A stretch of DNA of 43,718 nt from the NCBI GenBank assembly GCA_944332485.1, contig CALVKB010000006.1, positions 1 to 43,718 on the forward strand, read 5' to 3'. The DNA is from an uncultured Bacilli bacterium (GTDB lineage Bacteria > Bacillota_I > Bacilli_A > RFN20 > CAG-288). The notes beneath the pieces are model-generated. The model saw only the letters and a program-made list of their open reading frames with translations, made no database searches and was not told where the DNA came from. The translations under genes and the position numbers were made by a program. This document shows, piece by piece, positions 26,295 through 34,896 of the stretch (position 1 is the stretch's first letter; the number at the start of each line of letters is the position of its first letter).

Positions 26295-28703
26295 TTAAAT
26301 GACGATATTAATTATTTTATTGACAACTATAATAACTTTTCTAATTGGTTTATTTTGAATAAACTTTTGCAACTCTTCAAGTTTCAAGACTTCGTTTTGA
26401 AGTTCTTGTTTTTCTTTTTCATCAATATTTATTTTGTATTTCAATGTTGTTCTAAGCTTTCCGTTAACTTGAACTGCGTAAGTCACTTCATCTTTAACTA
26501 TCTTCTTCTCATCGTATGTTGGCCACTTAGCAAAATCTATGTAATCTTTGTTACCCAACAATTGATAACATTCCGCACAAACACATGGTGCAATAGGTGC
26601 TAACATCTGCACTAAACCTTGTAACATGTATTTTGGAAGTTTCTCTGATTTATAGAATTCGTTGACCAAGATCATCATTTGAGAAATAGCAGTATTGAAG
26701 TGCAATATTTCATAATCAGATGTCACCTTTTTAACAGTGAAGTTATAAATGTATTCCAATTTATCTTCACTCTCATTTGACCATTTGGACACGTAAAATT
26801 CATCGGTGAACAATCTGTACACTCTATCCAAAAACTTATATGCGCCACCGATACCTTTATCAGACCAAGGCAATGACTGATCAAGTGGTCCTTTGAACAT
26901 CTCGTAAAGACGTAAACTATCTGAACCAGCTTCTTCAATGACATCCAAAGGATTGACGGTGTTGCCGAATGATTTTGACATCTTGTTGCCATCGCTACCT
27001 AATATCATTCCTTGATGATAAAGTTTTTTGAATGGTTCTTTGCATGAAAATACACCTTTGTCATAAAGATATCTATGCCAGAATCTTGCATATAATAAGT
27101 GCAAAACAGCATGCTCAGTACCACCTATATATGTATCAACAGGTAACCAGTGATTCAAAAGTCTCTTTTCACCAATCTCATTTTCATTATGTGGATCGAT
27201 GAATCTAGCATAATACCATGAAGACCCAGCCCATTGTGGCATTGTGTTGGTTTCTCTTTTGCCTTTTTTGCCATCAATTTTAACATTGACCCACTTTGTA
27301 GCTCGGGCTAAAGGTGGTTGTCCATCACCTAATGGTGCGTAACTATCTAAATCTGGCAAAACCACAGGTAATGATTTTTTATCAACGCCGATGATAGAAC
27401 CATCTTCTAAATGTACAACAGGAATTGGTTCACCCCAATAACGTTGTCTAGAAAATAACCAATCGCGTAATTTGTAATTGACTTTTTCCTTGCCTTTGTT
27501 CATCTTGACAAGCTTTTCAGTTATCACTTTCTTAGCCATCTCAATATTCAAATTATTGGCTTCTTCACTGTTTATATGCTTACCATCTTCAACATAGGCA
27601 CATGTTGATACATCACCTTCGAGAACTTGAATCATAGGAAGATCATGTTTTTTAGCAAATTCATAGTCCCTTTGATCGTGGCATGGAACTGCCATGACCG
27701 CACCACTTCCGTAACTAGCTAAAACATAATCTCCAATATAGATTGGGACTTTCTTATTATTAATAGGATTAACAGCATAACTACCGATGAAAACACCTGT
27801 TTTATCTTTATTAAGTTCTGTTCTTTCCATATCGGATTTCTTGCTGCATTCTTGTTTGTATTTTTCAACTTGCTTTTTACATTCTTTTGTAGTTAATTTA
27901 TCAACTAATTTATGTTCAGGAGCCAAAACAACATATGTGCATCCGTACAATGTATCAACTCTAGTGGTAAAAACAGTGAAACTATCTTTTGAATTATAAA
28001 CATCAAAAACTATCTCAACTCCAGTTGATTTACCAATCCAATTTTTCTGCATTTCAATTGTCGAACTTGGCCACTCCAAATAATCCAATCCTTCCAACAA
28101 TTTCTCAGCGTAGGCGGTTATTTTCAAAATCCACTGTTGCATCATAATTCTTGTGACAGGATAATGGCCTCTTTCTGAGTATCCATCGATTACTTCCTCA
28201 TTGGCTAAAACTGTTCCAAGTTCCTTACAATAATTGACAGGACGAGCATCAAAATAAGCCAATTTATCATCAAACATGCTTAAAAATATCTCCTGAGTAA
28301 ATTTGTAAAACTTAGGATCACTTGTTTTTATAACTCTATCCCAATCATAAGAGAATGAGCACTTTTTCAATTGCACAATGAATTGTTCGATGTTTTTATC
28401 GGTGAATGGACCTGGATGTTTGTTGTTTTTAATTGCAAATTGTTCTGCTGGCAATCCGAAAGAGTCAAAACCCATAGGATGAAGAACATTGAAACCTTGG
28501 CTTCTTTTCATTCTTGCTAAACAATCTGTCGCAGTGTAACCTTCGACATGTCCGACATGAAGTCCAGCTCCACTTGGATACGGGAACATATCCAAAACGT
28601 AGTATTTAGGTTTTGAAAAATCATTGACATCAGTCTTATATAATTTTTCTTTTTCCCATATTTTTTGCCACTTTTTCTCAATCGATTTAAAATCGTATGC
28701 CAT
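26295..28703 (-). CDS. leuS: Leucyl-tRNA synthetase
   Basis: LeuS charges tRNA-Leu with leucine. The class I HIGH motif is HVGH at residues 49-52, and the KMSKS motif is in GNKMSKSFGN near residue 570. The CP1 editing domain with FTTRVDTLYGCTYVVLAPEH is present, so mischarged tRNA can be proofread. The length is 802 residues, near the bacterial norm. The ATG at 28703 follows AGGAG. It leads a seven-gene minus-strand run to dxs. No T-box leader is present upstream. Instead a hairpin with a U-tract lies just before the ribosome site and separates leuS from tRNA-His. Confidence 0.96.
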   Translation of the reverse strand: MAYDFKSIEKKWQKIWEKEKLYKTDVNDFSKPKYYVLDMFPYPSGAGLHVGHVEGYTATDCLARMKRSQGFNVLHPMGFDSFGLPAEQFAIKNNKHPGPFTDKNIEQFIVQLKKCSFSYDWDRVIKTSDPKFYKFTQEIFLSMFDDKLAYFDARPVNYCKELGTVLANEEVIDGYSERGHYPVTRIMMQQWILKITAYAEKLLEGLDYLEWPSSTIEMQKNWIGKSTGVEIVFDVYNSKDSFTVFTTRVDTLYGCTYVVLAPEHKLVDKLTTKECKKQVEKYKQECSKKSDMERTELNKDKTGVFIGSYAVNPINNKKVPIYIGDYVLASYGSGAVMAVPCHDQRDYEFAKKHDLPMIQVLEGDVSTCAYVEDGKHINSEEANNLNIEMAKKVITEKLVKMNKGKEKVNYKLRDWLFSRQRYWGEPIPVVHLEDGSIIGVDKKSLPVVLPDLDSYAPLGDGQPPLARATKWVNVKIDGKKGKRETNTMPQWAGSSWYYARFIDPHNENEIGEKRLLNHWLPVDTYIGGTEHAVLHLLYARFWHRYLYDKGVFSCKEPFKKLYHQGMILGSDGNKMSKSFGNTVNPLDVIEEAGSDSLRLYEMFKGPLDQSLPWSDKGIGGAYKFLDRVYRLFTDEFYVSKWSNESEDKLEYIYNFTVKKVTSDYEILHFNTAISQMMILVNEFYKSEKLPKYMLQGLVQMLAPIAPCVCAECYQLLGNKDYIDFAKWPTYDEKKIVKDEVTYAVQVNGKLRTTLKYKINIDEKEKQELQNEVLKLEELQKFIQNKPIRKVIIVVNKIINIVI

Positions 28704-28715
28704 ATGTCACTCCTA

Positions 28716-28751
28716 TAAAAATACCTGTTATAGTATAAATCTATAACAGGT
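28716..28751 (-). terminator. Hairpin with U-tract between tRNA-His and leuS
   Basis: Read on the minus strand, ACCTGTTATAG pairs perfectly with CTATAACAGGT (11 bp, seven-base loop) and ATTTTTAT follows. It lies after the tRNA and ends about 12 bases before the leuS start codon, next to its ribosome site. It should terminate tRNA-His transcripts and may set how many transcripts read on into leuS. Confidence 0.75.
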
Positions 28752-28777
28752 GTAAATAAATTAATATAATTTTTTAA

Positions 28778-28892
28778 ATATTCACTTTGTAATATGATGG
28801 GGCGTTTGACGAGAATTGAACTCGCGAGTCTCTGGTTCACAGCCAGATGTGTTAGCCACTTCACCACAAACGCCATTTAACAAAGTGAATAT
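28778..28892. repeat. 13-bp inverted repeat enclosing tRNA-His
   Basis: ATATTCACTTTGT at 28778-28790 is the exact complement of ACAAAGTGAATAT at 28880-28892. On the minus strand the arms lie 5 bases before and 7 bases after the mature tRNA. In a precursor RNA they could form a stem that holds both tRNA ends together. Confidence 0.7.
28798..28874 (-). tRNA. tRNA-His (anticodon GTG)
   Basis: The molecule folds fully. G-1 pairs with the discriminator C73, the acceptor stem is GCGTTTG with CAAACGC, and CCA is encoded. The D-arm is GTGAAGTGGCTAACAC. The anticodon stem TCTGG/CCAGA has loop CTGTGAA and anticodon GTG. The T-loop is TTCAATT. The extra G-1:C73 pair is the histidine identity element. 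It lies 49 bases after rpsD and is probably transcribed from the rpsD promoter. Confidence 0.96.
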
Positions 28893-28923
28893 ACTTGGAT
28901 AAATAATGTTCGATTTAAATTAA

Positions 28924-29535
28924 TTACATCTTACGGTTATAGAATTCAACGATTTGAGCCTCATCGATCTCAGGAGTCAATTCATTTCTATCTGGTAATC
29001 TGGTTAATTTGCCTGATAATTTGCTCTTATCTAATTCAACATAAGCAACGACGTGTTCGTTTTCTAAAGCAGCTTTGATAATTTGTAAGTTTTGACTCTT
29101 TTCACGAACTGAAATAACATCATTAACTTGAACCAAATAACTTGGAATGTCGACTTTCTTACCGTTGACTAAGATGTGACCGTGGTTGACCAATTGTCTT
29201 GCTTGTCTTCTTGTGGAAGCAAAGTGCAATCTGTAAACAACATTGTCCAATCTTGTTTCCAAAATTCTCATGAAGGCTAAACCAGTAACTGTTGTCTTAT
29301 CTTGTTTAGCAAGTTTGAAGAAACGTCTGAATTGTCTTTCAGAAACACCATATGTGTGTCTGAGTTTTTGTTTCTCCTGCATTTGTTTTCCGTATTCGGA
29401 AATTTTCTTACGCTTATCAGTTTTACCATGTTGACCTGGTGCGTAAGGACGCTTAGCCAACTCTTTGTTTGTGCCGAGAACTGAATAGTTCAAACGACGT
29501 GATATTTTCCAACTTGGACCTGTATATCTTGACAT
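28924..29535 (-). CDS. rpsD: 30S ribosomal protein S4
   Basis: S4 binds 16S rRNA early in small-subunit assembly. The 203-residue protein starts [18 protein letters not shown], the usual form. The N-terminal region contains [18 protein letters not shown], and the S4 RNA-binding domain is clear as [35 protein letters not shown] start at ATG 29535 after AAGGAG. The frame continues upstream for 13 codons but without a ribosome site. It is a stand-alone gene, as in Bacillus, with its own promoter and structured leader, and tRNA-His lies downstream in the same direction. Confidence 0.96.
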   Translation of the reverse strand: MSRYTGPSWKISRRLNYSVLGTNKELAKRPYAPGQHGKTDKRKKISEYGKQMQEKQKLRHTYGVSERQFRRFFKLAKQDKTTVTGLAFMRILETRLDNVVYRLHFASTRRQARQLVNHGHILVNGKKVDIPSYLVQVNDVISVREKSQNLQIIKAALENEHVVAYVELDKSKLSGKLTRLPDRNELTPEIDEAQIVEFYNRKM

Positions 29536-29677
29536 GTTCTCTCCTTTCCATATGTTGGTTTGCAATATGGTCAATTACCCTGCTTACCGGATGAGTTGTT
29601 TTCACTTCAATAGCTTTTGAAGTTACTGTGTTATTTCAATCATCAGACCTAAACATATAATTGATGCTACACATGCG
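29536..29677 (-). promoter_or_regulatory. Structured rpsD leader, candidate S4 autoregulatory RNA
   Basis: The leader is about 142 bases from the predicted transcription start to the rpsD ATG. On the minus strand it holds a hairpin (ACTTCAA with TTGAAGT, 29604-29623). A second stem close to the ribosome site (CCATAT with ATATGG, 29548-29570) ends two bases before the AAGGAG region. GC-richer unpaired stretches such as CCGGTAAGCAGGGTAA lie between. Bacillota control rpsD by S4 binding to its own leader, and this leader is in the right place and size. I could not match the pseudoknot consensus without a covariance model. Confidence 0.5.
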
Positions 29678-29683
29678 CTATTT

Positions 29684-29712
29684 AATATACAATAATTTAA
29701 TTGCTAAATCAA
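29684..29712 (-). promoter_or_regulatory. Promoter of rpsD
   Basis: On the minus strand TTGATT (29707-29712) and TATATT (29684-29689) are separated by 17 bases. Predicted initiation is near 29677. Confidence 0.65.
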
Positions 29713-29817
29713 TCAATTTTTTTATTAATTTTTCTATGTGTTTTTAAATTCAAATTTAATAAATTATCATTTGATTTTTTCATATTTTAAAAGAAATAGC
29801 GATTCAAAAAAATATGA

Positions 29818-29846
29818 TTGATTAATACAGATAATACAGATATAAT
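29818..29846 (+). promoter_or_regulatory. Promoter of the GntR/ABC operon with tandem repeat in its spacer
   Basis: TTGATT (29818-29823), a 17-base spacer and TATAAT (29841-29846) form a near-consensus promoter. The spacer contains a direct repeat of ATACAGATA at a period of nine bases, a possible binding site for the GntR protein it drives. Confidence 0.65.
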
Positions 29847-29864
29847 TTTTGTAGAGGTTACATA

Positions 29865-30233
29865 ATGAAATTAAAAAAAGAGAAAAAAGATGTTTATCTT
29901 CAAATAATCGATCAAATTAAACTATACATCAAGCTAGGCATTTATAAAAAAGATGAACCACTACCCTCATGTCGTAAACTAGCTTTAGATTTGAAAGTTA
30001 ATCCAAACACAGTGAATAAAGCGTATTTGGAACTTGAAACAGAAAATTTAGTTTATTCAATTGTCAAAAAAGGGTATTTCATCAAAGAGAATGATAAACA
30101 AGACGATGAGAATAGAAAAACAAACTTAATAAGAACTGAATTGAACTATCTTAAAAATGAAAAATGCACGAAAAACGAAATTTTGAAAGTTATTGAAGAA
30201 ATATTCGAAAAGGAGGAAAAAGATGAAGCTTGA
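29865..30233 (+). CDS. GntR family transcriptional regulator, YtrA type
   Basis: This short 122-residue regulator has the winged-helix GntR DNA-binding domain (residues 8-75: VYLQIIDQIKLYIKLG, LPSCRKLALDLKVNPNTVNKAYLELE). A small helical tail follows instead of a large ligand domain, which marks the YtrA subfamily. YtrA-type genes usually head and repress an ABC-transporter operon, and here the ATPase starts 11 bases before this gene ends. The start follows AGAGG. The promoter carries a tandem repeat that could be the operator. The inducer is unknown. YtrA relatives in Bacillus respond to cell-wall antibiotics, which is only a suggestion here. Confidence 0.9.
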   Translation: MKLKKEKKDVYLQIIDQIKLYIKLGIYKKDEPLPSCRKLALDLKVNPNTVNKAYLELETENLVYSIVKKGYFIKENDKQDDENRKTNLIRTELNYLKNEKCTKNEILKVIEEIFEKEEKDEA

Positions 30234-31110
30234 ATTGAAAAATGTAAAAAAATCTTTCGATGAAAAGATAGTTTTGGAAAATATCAATTTGGAAATTAAT
30301 GAAGGTGCAATTTTCGGCTTGGTCGGAATTAACGGAGCTGGTAAATCTACTCTCTTAAGATGTATAAGTGGTGTTTATGCTGTCGACGAAGGAGAAATTC
30401 TATTAGATGATGAGAAAATTTTCGAAAACTCAAAAATCAAACAGAACATCTTCTTTTTGCCTGATGAACCATATTCATCAATGAATGTCACTGCCACTTC
30501 AATATTTAATTTTTACAAAAGCTACTATCCGAACATCAACAGAATTCTTTATTATGATCTGCTGAAGAAATTTGAAATAAATCCAAAAAGCAAGATAGTT
30601 AAATTCTCAAAAGGAATGAAAAGAAGACTTTATATCGCCTTAGCATTTGCTATCAAACCAAAAATATTACTTTTAGATGAAGCATTTGATGGTTTAGATC
30701 CATTGGCTAGACTTGAGCTTAAAAATGGTTTGATTGAATTAGTTGAACAAAATAACATGATCGTCATAATATCTTCACATTCACTACGTGAGCTTGAAGA
30801 TATATGTGATTCATTTGCAATATTGGATAACAAGCAAATTAAAACAACAGGCAGTTTGGAAGACGAGATAGATTCTTATTACAAAGTTCAACTTGCCTTT
30901 GATCAGAAAATAACAAAAGATGATTTTGCCAATTTCAATGTCATTTCAATAACAATAACATCAAAGTTTGCAACCTTAGTTTGTAAAGGTAACTATGAGG
31001 AAGATTTTGAAAAATTCAAAAAACTCAATCCTAAAGTCATCGATAGAATTGAGCTTAACTTTGAAGATTTCTTCATCTCGTTAGTAAATAAGGAGAATGT
31101 AATATGCTGA
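30223..31110 (+). CDS. ABC transporter ATP-binding protein (YtrB-like)
   Basis: The protein is a 295-residue ATPase with Walker A GINGAGKST (about residues 38-46), the signature FSKGMKRR (a changed LSGGQ typical of YtrB-like proteins), Walker B ILLLDEAFDGLD, and the switch histidine in SSHS. A C-terminal beta domain of about 80 residues follows the ATPase. I start at ATG 30223, immediately after AAGGAGG; the in-frame ATG at 30193 lies within the GntR gene and lacks such a site. It drives the permease encoded next, with which it overlaps by seven bases. Export of a peptide, lipid or antibiotic is possible. Confidence 0.93.
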   Translation: MKLELKNVKKSFDEKIVLENINLEINEGAIFGLVGINGAGKSTLLRCISGVYAVDEGEILLDDEKIFENSKIKQNIFFLPDEPYSSMNVTATSIFNFYKSYYPNINRILYYDLLKKFEINPKSKIVKFSKGMKRRLYIALAFAIKPKILLLDEAFDGLDPLARLELKNGLIELVEQNNMIVIISSHSLRELEDICDSFAILDNKQIKTTGSLEDEIDSYYKVQLAFDQKITKDDFANFNVISITITSKFATLVCKGNYEEDFEKFKKLNPKVIDRIELNFEDFFISLVNKENVIC

Positions 31111-32153
31111 AGATAATTTTTAAATCTGAACTAAAACGAAATGCAATTCCTTATTTAATTACGATTGGAATTTCAATTGTAGCACTTATCTTAACATTAT
31201 CCTTCAATGGCTTTATCGCAAATTCAAATTATTACTGGATGTTTTATTCTTTGCAATTTGTATCTTTTATTGTGACATTAGTTGTAATTGGTGTAACATT
31301 TTCATATAACAAAACAAAAGTTGGTTGTGACTTATATTACTCATTACCAGTATCAAAAATGAAGTTATATATCACTAAAACATTGATCGGTTTATTGGTT
31401 CTTTCTGTAAATTTTCTACTTTTTTCTTTGCTAACAATACCATTTATGTATATACAAGAAAACATCATCGTCAATTATGGACACTTATTTGGCGCCGTAC
31501 TTGTTGTATGTTTTTCCTATCTGATAGTCTACCTTACTTTGATACCTTTTTATTATTTTGCAAATTCAAAAGGCGATGGTTTTATATATCTAATTTTCGG
31601 AACATTCTGTTTTCCATTGATAGCTTATTGTTTTGTCGGTTTTCTTGATTTTAGTAAGACTGTTCACAATTCTTTCAATTATGATTATTATATTTTTGCC
31701 AAATCTGCACTATTCAATCTCCCGATGTCGTTTGTAAGTCAAATAAGAACTTATGATACGAATACGGCAAAACATGTGATAGATATCTGTTTTTTCAATA
31801 ATCTTTCATCTTTTACAAATATTTTCCCTGTTGTTTGTTACTTTTTATCACTTTCTTTTTACCCAATAAGCTTGTTCTTTATAAATAAAGATAAAGCAGA
31901 ACGAAGTGAACAAGTAGATTCTTCATTCTTCGGTTTTCAAACATTCATTCCAATTTCCATAATCAGTTTATCATTGCTATGCATTTGTTATGGACTTCCA
32001 ATTTACCTCACATATTTTATTTATATTATTTTCTTCATTCTGTACATAATTTTCAGAAAATCAATCAAATTTAAAATTAGTGACTACATCATATTAGGTA
32101 TCGGATTGATATTCTTAACTGTGATGGTAATAGCAAAAAATTACAGTGCATAA
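31104..32153 (+). CDS. ABC-2 type transporter permease subunit
   Basis: A 349-residue membrane protein with about nine hydrophobic helices. The N-terminal segment FKSELKRNAIPYLITIGIS, the segment YYSLPVSKMKLYITKTLIGLL and the overall layout fit ABC-2 type exporters of YtrC/YtrF kind. It has no binding-protein or MacB-like large extracellular domain. Its ATG follows AAGGAG and lies seven bases inside the ATPase gene, so the three genes form one operon under the GntR regulator. Substrate is unknown. The operon ends at the terminator at 32165. Confidence 0.85.
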   Translation: MLKIIFKSELKRNAIPYLITIGISIVALILTLSFNGFIANSNYYWMFYSLQFVSFIVTLVVIGVTFSYNKTKVGCDLYYSLPVSKMKLYITKTLIGLLVLSVNFLLFSLLTIPFMYIQENIIVNYGHLFGAVLVVCFSYLIVYLTLIPFYYFANSKGDGFIYLIFGTFCFPLIAYCFVGFLDFSKTVHNSFNYDYYIFAKSALFNLPMSFVSQIRTYDTNTAKHVIDICFFNNLSSFTNIFPVVCYFLSLSFYPISLFFINKDKAERSEQVDSSFFGFQTFIPISIISLSLLCICYGLPIYLTYFIYIIFFILYIIFRKSIKFKISDYIILGIGLIFLTVMVIAKNYSA

Positions 32154-32164
32154 TATTACTAATA

Positions 32165-32198
32165 AAAAAGTTCTCTGATAAACATCAGGGAACTTTTT
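32165..32198. terminator. Bidirectional terminator between the ABC operon and clpB
   Basis: AAAAAGTTCTCTGAT pairs with ATCAGGGAACTTTTT over 15 positions with one T-G wobble and an AAAC loop. Flanking A and T runs allow use in both directions. Confidence 0.88.
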
Positions 32199-32208
32199 AT
32201 TTGAACTT

Positions 32209-34776
32209 TTATCTACATTGATAAACTAACTGATCGTTTTTAACATCAACTTTGACAGATGTGACTATTTCACTTGCGATTATTTTTCTAGCAATTTCAG
32301 TTTCAATTTCCTTTTGAATGAAACGTCTTATCGGACGAGCACCATAAATCGGATCATAGGAATTCCTTTTTATATAATCTAGAACTGCATCGGTATAAGT
32401 GAAGGTTATCTCTTTATCAGATAATCTATTTTGCAAAATATCGAGGAATTTCTTGATGATATCTTTGATGACATTTTCACTCAAGGAATTGAACATAACT
32501 ATTTCATCTATTCTGTTCAAAAATTCAGGTTTAAATTGACTTTTAAGCAAATTCATAACTTCATCTTTCTGTTTTTGTGTGTTACCTTCAAGTAAAAATT
32601 CACTACCAAGATTACTTGTCATGATGATAATTGTATTCTTAAAATCAACAACACGACCTTTAGAATCAGTTAAACGACCATCATCCAAAATTTGAAGAAG
32701 AATATTGAAAACATCCGGATGAGCTTTTTCAATTTCATCCAAAAGGATAATTGAATAAGGTTTTCTTCTAACTGCTTCAGTCAACTGACCACCTTCCTCA
32801 TAACCAACATAACCAGGAGCCGCACCGATAAGTCTTGATACGGAATATTTTTCCATATATTCTGACATATCAATTCTCACCATCTGTGTTTCAGAATCGA
32901 ATAATTGCTCGGCTAAAGCTTTGGCAACTTCAGTTTTACCAACACCGGTTGGACCTAAGAACATAAAGGAACCTATTGGTCTATTAGAATCGTTGATACC
33001 GGCACGGGATCTGATAATAGCATCTGAAACTCTCTCTATAGCATCATTTTGACCGATGACTCTTTTCTCAAGTTCAGTTTTTAGATGCAAAATCTTATTT
33101 GATTCAGAATTATTAAGTTTAGAAACAGGAATTCCTGTCCAGCTTGAAACAACTTCAGCAACTGTCTCATCAGTGACAACTTCGTTCAACATTCTTTGAG
33201 AATCCTCTTTAGAAGCTAAATCTTGAAGTTTCTTCTTCAAATTGGGAATTTCAAAATTTTGGAGTTTAGCAGCATTCTCATAATCTCCATCCGTAATAGC
33301 TTTATCCAACTCAAGTTTGGCTTTATCGAGTTTAACTTTTAATTGTTTGCTATCTTCAAGAGATTTTTTCTCAGCTTGCCATTTAGCTGTTAAAGCTGTT
33401 TTCTTCTCTTTTAATTCTGCTATCTCCTTCTCCATCAATTCAAGACGTTTTTGTGCAGATTCAGTATCATCTTTTTTCAAACTGACTCTCTCAATTTCCA
33501 ATTGCATAAGTTTTCTTTCAACTTCATCAAGTTCAATCGGTAATGAGTCGATTTCCATTCTGACTTTCGCACATGCTTGGTCGATTAAATCGATAGCTTT
33601 ATCAGGCAAAAATCTATCAGCTATATATCTTTTTGATAATGTAACTGCGGAAATAAGTGCATCGTCAGTTATTTGAACACCATGATGCATCTCATAACGT
33701 TCTTTCAAGCCTCTTAAAATTGATATGCTATCTTCAGTTGTCGGCTCATCAACCATAACTTTCTGCATTCTACGTTCAAAAGCAGGATCTTTTTCAATAT
33801 ATTTTCTATATTCATCCAAAGTTGTTGCACCGATACAGTGAAGTTCACCACGAGCTAATAGAGGTTTTAATATATTTGCAGCATCCAAAGAGGAATCACC
33901 GCCAGCACCAGCTCCGATCAAGGTATGAATCTCATCGATGAACAGAATAATTTTACCTTCAGATTTTGTTATTTCATTCATGACTGCTTTCAATCTCTCT
34001 TCGAATTCACCACGGTATTTAGCACCAGCGATCAAACTACCAACATCAAGTTCAAAAATTGTCTTGTTTTTCAAATTCTCTGGAACATCGTTTTTGAAAA
34101 TTCTCCAAGCCAAACCCTCGACAATAGCAGTTTTACCAACACCTGGATCACCGATCAAAACTGGGTTATTTTTGGATTTTCTTGAAAGGATCATCATAAC
34201 ATTACGAATCTCCTCATCTCTTCCGATAACTGGGTCAATTTTACCTCGCATAACATCTCCAACCAAATCACGACCGTATTTAGTTAAAGCTTCATATGTC
34301 TCCTCTGGATTATCGGATGTGACACGTTGGTTACCTCTTATTTGTTTTATAGCATCTAAAAATTTACTTTTATCGTAATTTTTTATCTTTTTAAGTTGAG
34401 TGATGATGGAATTTTTGCTATCGAATGATGCTAACAAAATGTGTTCAACAGATATATACTCATCGTTGAATTCTTCCATGTATTTTTTGCTGTTATAAAG
34501 GATATTCTTAACATCAGTTGAAAACTCGACTTCCGCTTGTGAATCTGTTTTTGAAATTTGATTTATATAGTTATCGAGCGTATGCGAAATTTGCATTTTA
34601 TCCAAACCAAGTTTATCCATAACAGTCTGATATAAAGATGAAGTTTGATCGAACAAAGCTCTTAACAAATGAACGACATCAACTTGCGGATTGTTTCTTG
34701 ATTTGGCGATAGCCTGGGCGTTATTCAAACCTTCAACAACTTTATTTGTATATCTTAATTCGTTATTTTTTTCCAT
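32209..34776 (-). CDS. clpB: ATP-dependent chaperone ClpB
   Basis: ClpB is the ring-shaped disaggregase that works with DnaK to recover aggregated proteins after heat stress. The N-terminal Clp domain (residues 1-150) has VDVVHLLRALFD. The first AAA+ module has GDPGVGKTA, and the second has GPTGVGKTE. A long coiled-coil middle domain lies between them (about residues 400-520, rich in Glu and Lys), which distinguishes ClpB from ClpC and ClpA. No ClpP-binding loop is expected. I start at ATG 34776 after AAGGAGG (855 residues). The nine codons above that have no site. A CIRCE operator upstream indicates HrcA control. Confidence 0.96.
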   Translation of the reverse strand: MEKNNELRYTNKVVEGLNNAQAIAKSRNNPQVDVVHLLRALFDQTSSLYQTVMDKLGLDKMQISHTLDNYINQISKTDSQAEVEFSTDVKNILYNSKKYMEEFNDEYISVEHILLASFDSKNSIITQLKKIKNYDKSKFLDAIKQIRGNQRVTSDNPEETYEALTKYGRDLVGDVMRGKIDPVIGRDEEIRNVMMILSRKSKNNPVLIGDPGVGKTAIVEGLAWRIFKNDVPENLKNKTIFELDVGSLIAGAKYRGEFEERLKAVMNEITKSEGKIILFIDEIHTLIGAGAGGDSSLDAANILKPLLARGELHCIGATTLDEYRKYIEKDPAFERRMQKVMVDEPTTEDSISILRGLKERYEMHHGVQITDDALISAVTLSKRYIADRFLPDKAIDLIDQACAKVRMEIDSLPIELDEVERKLMQLEIERVSLKKDDTESAQKRLELMEKEIAELKEKKTALTAKWQAEKKSLEDSKQLKVKLDKAKLELDKAITDGDYENAAKLQNFEIPNLKKKLQDLASKEDSQRMLNEVVTDETVAEVVSSWTGIPVSKLNNSESNKILHLKTELEKRVIGQNDAIERVSDAIIRSRAGINDSNRPIGSFMFLGPTGVGKTEVAKALAEQLFDSETQMVRIDMSEYMEKYSVSRLIGAAPGYVGYEEGGQLTEAVRRKPYSIILLDEIEKAHPDVFNILLQILDDGRLTDSKGRVVDFKNTIIIMTSNLGSEFLLEGNTQKQKDEVMNLLKSQFKPEFLNRIDEIVMFNSLSENVIKDIIKKFLDILQNRLSDKEITFTYTDAVLDYIKRNSYDPIYGARPIRRFIQKEIETEIARKIIASEIVTSVKVDVKNDQLVYQCR

Positions 34777-34810
34777 ATTCGTATGCCTCCTTGCATCTGA
34801 CATATATGTT

Positions 34811-34816
34811 ATATTA
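34811..34816 (-). promoter_or_regulatory. -10 box of clpB
   Basis: TAATAT on the minus strand lies just downstream of the CIRCE element. No good -35 box is visible, and any -35 contacts would fall inside CIRCE, which fits repression by HrcA. Confidence 0.4.
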
Positions 34817-34822
34817 CAAATG

Positions 34823-34849
34823 TTAGCACTTTAAACTAAAGAGTGCTAA
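34823..34849. promoter_or_regulatory. CIRCE operator (HrcA binding site)
   Basis: TTAGCACTT, nine bases, then GAGTGCTAA. It matches the CIRCE consensus (TTAGCACTC-N9-GAGTGCTAA) in all but one base. It lies between clpB and the divergent hydrolase gene. HrcA itself is not in the window. Confidence 0.92.
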
Positions 34850-34863
34850 TTTTTTTGATTTTT

Positions 34864-34872
34864 TGTTATACT
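34864..34872 (+). promoter_or_regulatory. Extended -10 promoter of the hydrolase gene
   Basis: TGTTATACT on the plus strand is an extended -10 box (TGn plus TATACT), 25 bases before the start codon. It lies 15 bases from the CIRCE element. Confidence 0.45.
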
Positions 34873-34896
34873 TTTAATCAATAAGGAGTAAAAAAG

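Noticed and set aside
26295-28703. T-box riboswitch for leuS, and likewise for tyrS
   Set aside because: Neither upstream region holds a T-box sequence or a long structured leader. The gaps are only about 95 and 140 bases.
28517-28876. Minus-strand frame through tRNA-His and the leuS start
   Set aside because: It crosses a perfect tRNA and a terminator hairpin and has no protein-like features.
33925-34378. Overlapping plus-strand frames opposite clpB
   Set aside because: They are antisense to the first AAA+ module. Their length reflects codon bias on the other strand.
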